The translations under genes were made by a program, and so were the position numbers. A model generated the notes under the pieces. The model was not told the origin of the DNA. It searched no databases and saw only the letters and a program-made list of their open reading frames with translations. 57,695 nucleotides of DNA from Fibrobacteria bacterium (GTDB lineage Bacteria > Fibrobacterota > Fibrobacteria > UBA11236). Each line of letters opens with the position of its first letter. Position 1 is the stretch's first letter. The stretch covers positions 1 through 57,695 of the forward strand of contig JANYDA010000031.1 in NCBI GenBank assembly GCA_025360005.1, written 5' to 3'. This document shows positions 45,918-53,698 of this stretch, piece after piece.

Positions 45918-48046
45918 TATTCTCCTTGGCCCGATTTCTGGAACAGAAATTCGGGAAGGCGAAAATTGATGAAATCCTTGAAAAAGCCAAGATAGATCGC
46001 CTGAAGCTGGCGGATCCTTCCGGGTTCCAGACGGCAGAGGAGGCGGATGCCCTCACCCGCACGGCGATGGAACTGACCGGGGAAAAGGACATCACCTATC
46101 TGGCCGGCAGAAACCTTCCCAAGGACCTGGGCAAGGCGGGCGGCTTTATCATCGGTGTCACGTCCCCTGCCTTCATCATGAAAACCCTGTGCCATATAGA
46201 GGGCCGCATGGCCCTGAAAACCATCAATCACACCCAGAAGATCGGGCGCAACCGCTATCAAGTCGACATCACTTTCAAAGATGGTTTTAAAGAACAGGAT
46301 TATGTATGCCGCCACCGCATCGGTGTGTATGAATCCGTGCCTTTATTCTTCGATCTCCCCTTCGCGAAAGTGGAGCATCCGCAATGCGCTTTCAAAGGCG
46401 GGGAACATTGCCGGTATGAGATCCAATTCCCGGAATCCCAATTCTCGATCTACAACCGCATTTTCCAATTCTTGGTTCTCTTGGCCCTGGCAAGCTTGTG
46501 CATCTGGTTCCGCAAGACCTCGCCCCCCTCATTCTTGTATGCCAGCTTCCTCGCTTCCAGCCTGGGTTTCCTGAGCCTGGCGCGTTACCGCAGCTTGGGC
46601 GCCAAAAAATCGCTGGAATGGTCCCTGATCGCCAACGAAGGCTTGAGCAAGCAAAACCAGCAATTGGAAAACAACAATCTCCAGATCAATTCCCTCCAGG
46701 ATCTCTCCACCTTGCTGCTCAATTCCATGCGCGTGCAGCAAATCTGCGACAAGGTGGTATTCATGCTGGTGCAGCAATTCCGTTTCGGCTCCAGCCAAAT
46801 CTGGCTCCTGGACGATAAGGGCGAATACCTGGGATGCAGGAAAGCGATGGGATATTCGGAATCCCTTTTGGCGTTCATCATCAACACGCGTTTCAAGATA
46901 GGGGAGAACTGGGACAACCCTTATGGCCTGCTGGTGCAGACGTTGGAGAAAAAGCAAACCCTGCTGGTGAACGATCCGGAAGAAGTCTACTCCAGGGTGA
47001 CGCCCCGTACGCGGGAATTCCTGGAGGCGTTGAAAATCTCTTCCTTCATCATGACGCCCTTGTTCCACGGCGATAGGCCGCTGGGCATTCTGGCGGCCGA
47101 ATACCATTCCGGGGAAAAGATGCAGAACCAGGACAAGCTCCTGTTCCAATCGATTTCCAATATCGTCGCCAACGCCATCGTGAAAGCGGAGCTCTTCACG
47201 CAAATGGAATGGAAGATCGAAGAGCGGACCCGGCAATTGGAAGCCGCTTCCAAGCAGCTGCTGGCCGCCCAGGAAATGGCCATCCAAAGCGAGAAGCTTT
47301 CTTCGCTCGGCCAGATGGCCGCGGGCGTGGCGCATGAGATCAATAACCCGCTGAATTTCCTCATCAACATCCTGCCGGACGTGCGCCGGGATGTGGAAGG
47401 CCTGGAGAAGATCCGTGAGCTGGCCGCGCAGGGCGGGCTGAGCGAAGCCGCCTTGCAGGCCATCAAAGCCGTGGACGAGCAATACGATCTGGAAACGCAT
47501 TTGTCCGAGAAGAACTTCGTCTTCGAGAAAATCCAGAAGGCCTTGGACAAAAGCACCCGCATCGCCAACAGCCTGAAGGTCTTTTCCCGCTCTTCCGCCA
47601 AGGAGGCGATCACCCGGGAAAAGTTCGGGGACATGATGCGGGAAGTGATCGATCTGGTGCCGCGGAAAATCATCGGCGACACGCGCATCCTGGTCGAAAT
47701 CCCCGGCAGCCTGGATTGGATGGTGAACAAGAACGAGATGGAGCAGGCGTTCCTGGCCATCATCAACAACGCCATCGACGCCATGAACCAGAAGGGCGAG
47801 CTTGCGATCCGGGGCGAGGATGCGCCGGAGGAGATCAGGATTTCCTTTCAGGACCAAGGCCCGGGGATCTCGGAAGAGATTATCAAACGTATCTTCGACC
47901 CGTTCTACACAACCAAACCGCCCGGTAAGGGGACGGGGTTGGGATTGACCATCGCCTTGGAGATCGTCAAAAAGTACGGCGGCGTATTGGGCGTCCAATC
48001 CCAGCCGGGCCAGGGAACGACCTTTTCGATCCGTTTCAAAAAATAG
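45890..48046 (+). CDS. Sensor histidine kinase with V4R/HNOB-like N-domain, membrane helices and GAF
   Basis: A 718-residue kinase. Residues about 1-185 form a soluble ligand-binding domain ending in AFKGGEHCRYEIQF, a pattern I know from V4R/haem-NO-binding-like sensor domains; specificity is unknown. Two membrane helices follow (about 193-235), then a GAF domain (about 270-430), a coiled coil, HisKA with MAAGVAHEINNPLN (phospho-His near 483) and a HATPase domain (INNAIDAM, DQGPGISEEI, GKGTGLGLTIALEI). No receiver is attached. It is divergent from the PilZ/acyltransferase operon, which it may regulate. ATG 45890 has GGAGGG ten bases upstream. Confidence 0.85.
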   Translation: MEKVYSNKLIFSLARFLEQKFGKAKIDEILEKAKIDRLKLADPSGFQTAEEADALTRTAMELTGEKDITYLAGRNLPKDLGKAGGFIIGVTSPAFIMKTLCHIEGRMALKTINHTQKIGRNRYQVDITFKDGFKEQDYVCRHRIGVYESVPLFFDLPFAKVEHPQCAFKGGEHCRYEIQFPESQFSIYNRIFQFLVLLALASLCIWFRKTSPPSFLYASFLASSLGFLSLARYRSLGAKKSLEWSLIANEGLSKQNQQLENNNLQINSLQDLSTLLLNSMRVQQICDKVVFMLVQQFRFGSSQIWLLDDKGEYLGCRKAMGYSESLLAFIINTRFKIGENWDNPYGLLVQTLEKKQTLLVNDPEEVYSRVTPRTREFLEALKISSFIMTPLFHGDRPLGILAAEYHSGEKMQNQDKLLFQSISNIVANAIVKAELFTQMEWKIEERTRQLEAASKQLLAAQEMAIQSEKLSSLGQMAAGVAHEINNPLNFLINILPDVRRDVEGLEKIRELAAQGGLSEAALQAIKAVDEQYDLETHLSEKNFVFEKIQKALDKSTRIANSLKVFSRSSAKEAITREKFGDMMREVIDLVPRKIIGDTRILVEIPGSLDWMVNKNEMEQAFLAIINNAIDAMNQKGELAIRGEDAPEEIRISFQDQGPGISEEIIKRIFDPFYTTKPPGKGTGLGLTIALEIVKKYGGVLGVQSQPGQGTTFSIRFKK

Positions 48047-48716
48047 CGGCGTTCCCACGCAGTGCGTACACGCCACGAACATTCCTACGGCAAATAGGAA
48101 CAAAGCGGACATCGGGTAGATGATTAGGATGAAAAGAGCATCTTCGTCTAACGTGTCCTTGAAGAACCCCTTTCCCTTTTCAGAGGATGCTCCGGAATTT
48201 TCGGAACGCGCACCTGACCGGACACCTCTGAACGACAATTACCCAGGTGGGGAATTCTAATTGTCGTTATGGGTAAGAAAGATTGTCATTGATCACTCAT
48301 ACTAAATTGGCAAAATACGGGATCCGGAGGGCACTTGAAGGCGCGGTTTCGCCTGGGGCGGAACTTCCTGAAGGGGATTTACGGGGAACATGGCCAACGT
48401 CATCCTGGCGGCGTCGGCGAGGAATCTGGTGAACTGGATGGGCCGGTTCCTTTTTGCCCATTTTTGAAATGCTCCAGCGGAGTAATAAAATGCTCGAAAC
48501 CCTCCGGGTATTGCTATCCTGGGCAATACCGAAATTCGTGGAGGCTTTTTGAGGACTGAACCGTCCCCGCCCACTTTTCTCGATGGCGATGGCCGATGGC
48601 TGGTCCACTAGGAACAGCGCCTTCAGAAACCCAAACCCATTTTTCTAGGTTTCATTGTTGCATTGATGGAACGGGCACCCCCATCCGGGGTGCATAAAGA
48701 TCGGGGATCCTACCCA
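48047..48716. other. 670-bp intergenic, decayed DNA
   Basis: No intact gene. It contains the 11-bp inverted repeat at 48231-48268. On the minus strand around 48560-48610 a stretch encodes SAIAIEKSGRGRFS, echoing AVWVEKTGRGRFS of the pseudogene at 49670-49998, so a decayed duplicate of that small gene may flank the nuclease-like gene. Confidence 0.4.
48231..48268. promoter_or_regulatory. 11-bp inverted repeat (possible operator)
   Basis: AACGACAATTA and TAATTGTCGTT are perfect complements separated by 16 bp. A third related half-site (GATTGTCATT) follows at about 48281. Symmetric half-sites one and a half turns apart fit a dimeric HTH regulator such as a toxin-antitoxin antitoxin, but no such gene remains next to it. 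Confidence 0.5.
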
Positions 48717-49646
48717 ATGGCCTATATCAACTATGATCCGGAATCAAATTATTTCGATGTGATAAGGGGAATATTCAATTCAAATCGGGATTTACGTGAA
48801 GAGGTTGGAACCGCGGACATTTCATTCCTCCACGAAGGAAAGGATATTACCGGAGTCCGGATAAGAAATATTTTTGAAAAAAATGAAGTTCTTGGCGCGA
48901 AGGGTGAAGAGTACGTCAAGTCGTTCATGGAAAAGAATGGGGTACCTTGCCTGTATGTCGGCCAAGGCCCAACCGGTATCCAAAAATCGGAGATCCTGAA
49001 GAATGATTTGCAGGCGCATCGACCTGATTTCCTGATCCATCTTCCCGACCTTGGGACTCTGTTTTTCGACGTGAAATGCCGCAAAAGAAGGGCCTTTAAT
49101 GAAAAGGGCGAAACCTGCTTTTACCTGTTTAAGAATGAAATGGAGTCCTTGATAAAGTTGCATTTCAACCTTTTCATCCCGGTTTGGGTGGCATTCCTGG
49201 ATTCCAATTCAATGAATCGGGACGATGCCCGTCCCACCATGCATTTGATTTGCGCTTCACACCTGGATATTTTCTGGACGGAAATGAAAAAGCATTTGAC
49301 GGGCAGGGAAGCTCAATCGCTGGGGGTGATCAGGTTACCCTCCGTGCTATTCCAAGAGATCAAGGATAAATTGGAATTCAAGATCGGGATCCAAAAAATT
49401 CCGGCGGAGCTGGTCGGCCGCTATGCCGAGCTGCACCGGGGAATGGTTAGGCGGATTGAGGATGAAGTCCGCAGCTATATCCGGAAAAATCCCGTCTTGA
49501 AATCCGGAATCGCCCGGAAGATGCTGACTTCGCTAAGACTGCCCTTCCTATCGGATGCGGACGTAAACGCTGCCGTCAACGCCATGATTCAGAACAACAT
49601 AATACGGCACGAGATAGGGAAGAATTTAAACTTGAGTGGTGAATAA
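48717..49646 (+). CDS. PD-(D/E)XK nuclease-like protein with C-terminal helical/winged region
   Basis: A 309-residue protein of unknown family. ATG 48717 (MAYINYDPESN) has GGGGAT upstream; ATG 48666 is an alternative. Residues about 70-165 carry a nuclease-like core: GEEYVKSFMEKNGV (helix with Glu), then PDFLIHLPDLGTLFFDVKCRK, which fits PD...DxK, then a Lys/Glu helix and IPVWVAFLD strand. The C-terminal 100 residues are helical and end in a winged-helix-like segment (SDADVNAAVNAMIQNNIIRHE). The gene is visibly richer in A+T than its surroundings and flanked by pseudogene debris, which suggests transfer. A role in defence or repair is possible, not shown. Confidence 0.6.
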   Translation: MAYINYDPESNYFDVIRGIFNSNRDLREEVGTADISFLHEGKDITGVRIRNIFEKNEVLGAKGEEYVKSFMEKNGVPCLYVGQGPTGIQKSEILKNDLQAHRPDFLIHLPDLGTLFFDVKCRKRRAFNEKGETCFYLFKNEMESLIKLHFNLFIPVWVAFLDSNSMNRDDARPTMHLICASHLDIFWTEMKKHLTGREAQSLGVIRLPSVLFQEIKDKLEFKIGIQKIPAELVGRYAELHRGMVRRIEDEVRSYIRKNPVLKSGIARKMLTSLRLPFLSDADVNAAVNAMIQNNIIRHEIGKNLNLSGE

Positions 49647-49669
49647 ATGACCCCCGAGAGCGCCGCCTC

Positions 49670-49998
49670 TCAGGATTGCTGGTACTCCAATACCCCGTTG
49701 ACCACCAAGCTGAACCTTCCCCGCCCCGTTTTTTCCACCCATACGGCCGGGCACTCTTCCTTGAGCTTTCCACCAAGCGATAGAACCGGACCTCGAATTT
49801 GAATTCTTCTGCCCGTGGGAAATCTCGAAGAGCCGCTTAAACTCCCGGTATTTGAAATCGGACCTGCCATGCTGGCTATAGGATTCGAGAAGATATTTCA
49901 GGATCCTGGCTGGGACGTTCTTTGTGAAATGCTGGCCATTCAAGGTAATGCTGTCATCGCCGGAATGGTAGAGGAAGGAGGCTCTACCGTTTTACCAT
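49670..49998 (-). pseudogene. Frameshifted small gene of about 100 residues
   Basis: Reading through three frames gives a coherent protein: from ATG 49998, GRASFLYHSGDDSITLNGQH, then ARILKYLLESYSQHGRSDFK, FKRLFEISHGQK, a frame change near 49800, FEVRFYRLVE, another near 49760, and KLKEECPAVWVEKTGRGRFS to a stop at 49670. A further change in the AAAA run near 49993 is needed to join the start. The product looks like a small helical DNA-binding-type protein with a GRGRFSLVV wing. It faces the nuclease-like gene convergently. Confidence 0.55.
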
Positions 49999-50041
49999 GC
50001 GACTTATTCCGAATTCAATAACCTGGCTTAAGCTACGACTG

Positions 50042-50755
50042 TTACCTCGGCAACAACCGGAAATAGTCGAAGGGAACCGGGATTTGGTTCTCCACTCGTA
50101 AAACCATAAGGTGCAAATGCGTCGGCGAACGTTTGGCTTGCGCGTTCTTCCCGGTGCGGCCCACCGTTCCCAAGACCTGACTTGCGCGAAGGGTGTCCCC
50201 GGGACTCGAGATAACGCTGTCCAGATGGGCGAAATACAACAGTAGTTGATATTGGGGCGCTAACGCCCATAGGTATTTGCCGCCCCGTAGTTGGGAACCG
50301 GGTTTCCAGGAATCCTGCCTGGACAAAACGATCAGGCTGGTGGGGGCGAGTACATTTACTCTCTTACCATCACGGTCGTCGCGGCCGTCCCGGTTATCGT
50401 CCCGGATGAATATGTCGTAGGCGGGATGACCGCCATGCAGGTTGCCGTCGAAAAAGTCATAGCCCTTGATGGAGGATCCGCCATAGTAGATGCCCGGTTT
50501 GAACCCACCTTTACCGACCGAGGTGATGGAATAACCCGCCAATGGAAAGACCCACGGCGAGTCGATTGAGGCCGGATTCGGCCCAAAATGGTTTGCTTGC
50601 AAAGCGCCATAAACGGCCGGAAATCTCGCCTTCAAAGAGTCCTTAGGAAGCGTCTGGTCGCGAACCTGTTTCTCATATTGCTCCCAAGCCACGAAGGGAT
50701 GGCCAGACGCCCACGACAGCGATGCCAATGCCAACATACTGAATAGCTTCGTCAT
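50042..50755 (-). CDS. Exported M23 (LytM-type) peptidase-like protein
   Basis: A 237-residue periplasmic protein with a signal peptide (MTKLFSMLALASLSWASG). The M23 zinc-site pattern is present: HPAYDIF (HxxxD) near residue 110, and HLHLMVL (HxH) near 218, with YFAHLDSV between. Members either cut peptide cross-links in murein or, when degenerate, activate amidases; the full set of ligands suggests activity. It overlaps the upstream DUF4846-like gene by 4 bp, so the two are translationally coupled. Confidence 0.82.
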   Translation of the reverse strand: MTKLFSMLALASLSWASGHPFVAWEQYEKQVRDQTLPKDSLKARFPAVYGALQANHFGPNPASIDSPWVFPLAGYSITSVGKGGFKPGIYYGGSSIKGYDFFDGNLHGGHPAYDIFIRDDNRDGRDDRDGKRVNVLAPTSLIVLSRQDSWKPGSQLRGGKYLWALAPQYQLLLYFAHLDSVISSPGDTLRASQVLGTVGRTGKNAQAKRSPTHLHLMVLRVENQIPVPFDYFRLLPR

Positions 50756-51513
50756 GGCCCGAAGCGCCTCAGGACCGGCGGGCCGAAAGGCAGGATCTCC
50801 CTCAGAAACTCTTTATATCCCTCAAGCGTGAACCATCCGCCCACTCCCCTGCCAGCCGTAGATTTTTCCACATGGAATTCCTGCGCGGGCATAAAACTGA
50901 ACCCGATAAGATAGAGCCTGGGTTTCCCGGCCGCCTCACAGACGTCCATGATGACGGACACATGACCGATCCCACCATTCTCGTTCTGGATCAACATGTC
51001 CCCCGGTACCAAATCCGTTTCCGATGCGACTGGATCGCTTCCGCGTTTGAGGGAATAGGAATTGGCGTTCGCGAAACTCGTTTTCAGGAATGCGTTATAG
51101 GACCTCCCACTTCCGGAAAATGATTTCCTCTTTCCATTAAAATCGAACAGATACAGCCGGTCGAGGGCATTTTCCCGTTTATGGTATTCGGCCCACAAGC
51201 GCATGGCGAAGTCCGCGCATTGCTCCAGGTCCTGCTTAAACAATAAAGGCAAATCCACTACCGCGAAAACATTGAAGTCCCGGATGAAGGACCCGTTGAA
51301 GGCGACGATGCGATTGTCCTTTTTGATAGGAAGGGTTTGTATGAAACGGCTATACGATCTTTCTGCGCATGTTTTGCGCTGGTAGCCGGCAGGGGTAGGG
51401 ATACTCCCGGCCAAGGTGGGAGCATTGGCCCAGGATAAATCGGGTAACACGAGAAATACGGCTGCTGCCAGGGTTGCGAAACTTCGGCTGCCGCTTCCTT
51501 TTAATATTATCAT
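50752..51513 (-). CDS. DUF4846-like exported protein
   Basis: A 253-residue protein. ATG 51513 (MIILKGSGSRSF) opens a signal sequence ending near LSWANA. The body matches my memory of DUF4846: FIQTLPIKKDNRIVAFNGS, FAVVDLPLLFKQDLEQCADF, MRLWAEYHKREN, LVPGDMLIQNENGGIGHVSV with a Cys and His that could act as a catalytic pair. Coupled by ATGA overlap to the M23 peptidase, which suggests a joint cell-wall task. Confidence 0.72.
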   Translation of the reverse strand: MIILKGSGSRSFATLAAAVFLVLPDLSWANAPTLAGSIPTPAGYQRKTCAERSYSRFIQTLPIKKDNRIVAFNGSFIRDFNVFAVVDLPLLFKQDLEQCADFAMRLWAEYHKRENALDRLYLFDFNGKRKSFSGSGRSYNAFLKTSFANANSYSLKRGSDPVASETDLVPGDMLIQNENGGIGHVSVIMDVCEAAGKPRLYLIGFSFMPAQEFHVEKSTAGRGVGGWFTLEGYKEFLREILPFGPPVLRRFGP

Positions 51514-51526
51514 ACACCAAAATATA

Positions 51527-51736
51527 CTAGGGGTCACAGTTTCTGAACATGGCCTCGGTATTCTTTGGAGGGCTCTTGGTTATCATCCCGGTCTCTTTCC
51601 CACCCCAAGCGTTTTTAGAAACCGCGCCGATGCTTCCTCCATGGGATTCCATGATGGCCTTTGCCATGAAGAGCCCCAACCCGGTCCCACCCCGATCCTT
51701 CTTAGTCGTATACAAGGGCCGGAAACGCGCACGCAC
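51527..51736 (-). pseudogene. Histidine kinase C-terminal fragment
   Basis: The 69-residue frame contains only the last part of a HATPase domain: PLYTTKKDRGGTGLGLFMAK then AIMESHGGSIGAVS. The HisKA, the N-box and the phospho-acceptor are absent. Its end runs into the promoter region of the DUF4846-like gene. It is not close to either other histidine kinase of the window, so it comes from a third gene. Confidence 0.75.
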
Positions 51737-51792
51737 ACGCCACTTCGCCCGCGCGTGGCTTTGATGCCGCCAGGGGCGGCCTCAAAGTTGGC

Positions 51793-51841
51793 TTGACTAA
51801 CCCTGGGCCAGAATGTACACTAGAGTACAGATAACTGTACA
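51793..51841 (+). promoter_or_regulatory. Promoter and GTAC-palindrome operator of the toxin-antitoxin operon
   Basis: TTGACT (51793-51798), a 17-bp spacer and TACACT (51816-51821) form a good sigma70 promoter. Overlapping the -10, TGTAC (51814-51818) and GTACA (51837-51841) are inverted, with a third GTAC at 51825-51828. Binding of the Phd-like antitoxin here would block transcription, the usual autoregulation. Confidence 0.65.
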
Positions 51842-51853
51842 TAAGAGGAAACC

Positions 51854-52084
51854 ATGAAAACAGCCAGCTTTACCGAGTTCCGCAAGCATGCCGCCGAGTT
51901 CCTGGATGAGGTTGAAAAGGGCGAAGTAGTCCGGATCTTGAGGCACGGGAAAGCCGTTGCCGATATCAGCCCTGTCCTTGTGGAGGATAAGCCTTCCTGG
52001 AAAAAGACGCCGCCCCAGCTTCCGTTGAGCGGCGTCTCCCTGTCCAAGGCCATCCTGCAAAACCGGAAAGACGCGGCCAGGTGA
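51854..52084 (+). CDS. Phd/YefM-type antitoxin
   Basis: A 76-residue protein with the Phd fold at the N-terminus (SFTEFRKHAAEFLDEVEKGE, VVRILRHGKAVADISPV) that binds DNA, and a C-terminal tail that neutralises the toxin. AAGAGGAAA lies before ATG 51854. It overlaps the PIN toxin by 4 bp, so the toxin is only made after the antitoxin. Confidence 0.92.
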   Translation: MKTASFTEFRKHAAEFLDEVEKGEVVRILRHGKAVADISPVLVEDKPSWKKTPPQLPLSGVSLSKAILQNRKDAAR

Positions 52085-52497
52085 AGGTTTTCTTCGACTC
52101 CTCGGCTTTGGTCAAAAGGTATGTCCCCGAAAAGGGCACGGATGCGGTCCTGGAGCTCTGCGACGAAGCCAGTGAGCTGGGGCTATCCGTAATCTGCTAC
52201 CCGGAGATCATCTCCGCTCTGTGCCGGCTCCGTCGAGAAAAGCAAATCGAGGGATCTCAATACGTGACCGCAAAACAGGGCATCGCCCAGGATCTGCGGG
52301 ATGCGGCCTTATGCAACATCACGGAGACGGCGGTGCTTCAATCCATCCTCCTTCTTGAGGAGAACACCTTACGGGCCATGGATGCCTTCCACATCGCCGC
52401 CGCTTTGGAATGGGAGGCCGATCTCTTCGTCTCCAGCGACTTGCATCAGATCAAGGCTGCGAAAAAGGCCGGGCTTGCGGTTCGGTCTGTTCCTTAA
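52081..52497 (+). CDS. vapC: PIN-domain toxin (VapC family)
   Basis: A 138-residue ribonuclease toxin starting at GTG 52081. The conserved acidic residues of PIN domains are present: Asp6 (VFFDSSALVKRY), Glu near 42 (CYPEIISAL), Asp near 102 (RAMDAFHIAAAL) and Asp near 120 (LFVSSDLHQIKAA). Homologues cut initiator tRNA or other RNAs. Likely intact and functional. Confidence 0.92.
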   Translation: MKVFFDSSALVKRYVPEKGTDAVLELCDEASELGLSVICYPEIISALCRLRREKQIEGSQYVTAKQGIAQDLRDAALCNITETAVLQSILLLEENTLRAMDAFHIAAALEWEADLFVSSDLHQIKAAKKAGLAVRSVP

Positions 52498-53021
52498 GTG
52501 CCTCCCGGTGGGGTGGCGCGCGGAGAGCCCGGCCCGCGTGGGGGCGGGAGGTGGAATCCCAGGCCAGGGAATCTACCTTTGAGACCGTGATTCAGGAACA
52601 GACCCAAAACCTCTACCCGACTTCCCTTACGGAGAAGTGTTCACCAATCCCTTCTTCCTCTTCGCCACCTGCTTCACCGTGAAGCTGAGCCCTGTAGCGC
52701 CTGAGTTACACTAACCCGAGTGCCTGACCACTCCATCCATCGGCTCGCGGAGCTGACCCCGCGAGCCTTCAAGCTTCGCTCAATACCCGCCTGATCCAAT
52801 AATCACGATGCGCCCCTTGAACAAGGGTGGGACGTGGAACGGTTACGAACCTTATGCCTATATCCATTGGCTCAAACCACTTTTCAGGACCGGCGAATTC
52901 GTATACCTTGCGGACACCGCCATATTCTTTTCGGTTGGACATTGGGACTTCCTGAAATAGGCAACGTACTTGCCATCAGACTGTCCACAAAATCCTGGGA
53001 ACTCCAAGGATTAGCAGTGGG
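52498..53021. other. Gap with transposon-end remnant
   Basis: No gene is seen in these 524 bp. The section 52715-52847 is the second copy of the 133-bp element. The rest has no recognisable transposase remains on either strand. Confidence 0.5.
52715..52847. repeat. 133-bp dispersed element, copy B
   Basis: Same length as copy A at 9-141, about 90% identical, with the CCCTTG-AA-CAAGGG stem-loop and the GGCTCG/CGAGCC arms intact. Unlike copy A it has no ATPase remnant beside it, so it is a solo copy. Thirteen differences are spread along its length, so the two copies separated some time ago. Confidence 0.75.
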
Positions 53022-53690
53022 TTACTCCACGTTCATACCTTTCAGGAACATTTCCAGGTATTTTTCCCCTTTCCCCTCAAAATCCACAGGCTTGTTAATG
53101 AAATCGTAAAATCTGTTGGATCGCAACGAACGGTACATCAGGTCTTCATCGCTATTTGGATTTCCAGTAATAAGAATAAATCTCATCAAGGGTTTGGCTT
53201 TTTGGACCTCGTCACATAGTTCATTGCCGCTCAGCTTAGGCATAACTTCGTCGGTAATAACAAGCGCTACGTCGTCGCTGGCTTTGATGAATGCCAGGGC
53301 ATCGATGGGACTTGTGAAAGTTTTCAGGTTAATGCGCTTGCCGAATTTCCTTTTGAAAACGAATATGTTTTCTTCCTCGTCGTCCACATATACTACGACT
53401 GGATTTTTCTTTCGGGAAGCCAGAGATAATTTGATTTGCTTTAGCAAATCGCCCAAACTCATGGTATTCAAATCTGTAGGGTTCAGCAAGTCCCTTAACT
53501 TTAAATCCTTACCGCCCAGGCGGTCTTCTAGTTCTGCAACTACTTCTGGTAATGTGGTAATATCCAGGCCCAAATCGTCCAGCGCCATTCCTTCATCCAA
53601 TTTTTCTGGCAAACCCCTATAAGACGGATCTTTGAAGGACAGTCCGGCCACAATTTCCCTTATAATTCCGTATAGTGTAGTTGTTTCCAT
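53022..53690 (-). CDS. ACP-like domain fused to response-regulator receiver (paralogue 1)
   Basis: A 222-residue cytoplasmic protein. Residues about 5-88 have acyl-carrier-protein pattern (GMALDDLGLDITTLPEVVAE, then LEDRLGG and MSLGDLLKQI), but the phosphopantetheine Ser of the usual GxDSL is Ile44, so it cannot carry an acyl group. Residues about 97-220 are a complete receiver: Asp103/104, phospho-Asp147 (LVITDEVMPKLSG), Thr175 (ILITGN) and Lys200 (FINKPVDF). It begins 8 bp after the alpha-oxoamine synthase stop, hence one operon. No output domain: it may regulate the synthase by contact. GC is low (about 40%). Confidence 0.75.
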   Translation of the reverse strand: METTTLYGIIREIVAGLSFKDPSYRGLPEKLDEGMALDDLGLDITTLPEVVAELEDRLGGKDLKLRDLLNPTDLNTMSLGDLLKQIKLSLASRKKNPVVVYVDDEEENIFVFKRKFGKRINLKTFTSPIDALAFIKASDDVALVITDEVMPKLSGNELCDEVQKAKPLMRFILITGNPNSDEDLMYRSLRSNRFYDFINKPVDFEGKGEKYLEMFLKGMNVE

Positions 53691-53698
53691 GATTCTCC

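Noticed and set aside
46529-48238. 569-codon antisense frame over the histidine kinase
   Set aside because: The plus strand has complete kinase motifs; the minus translation has none.
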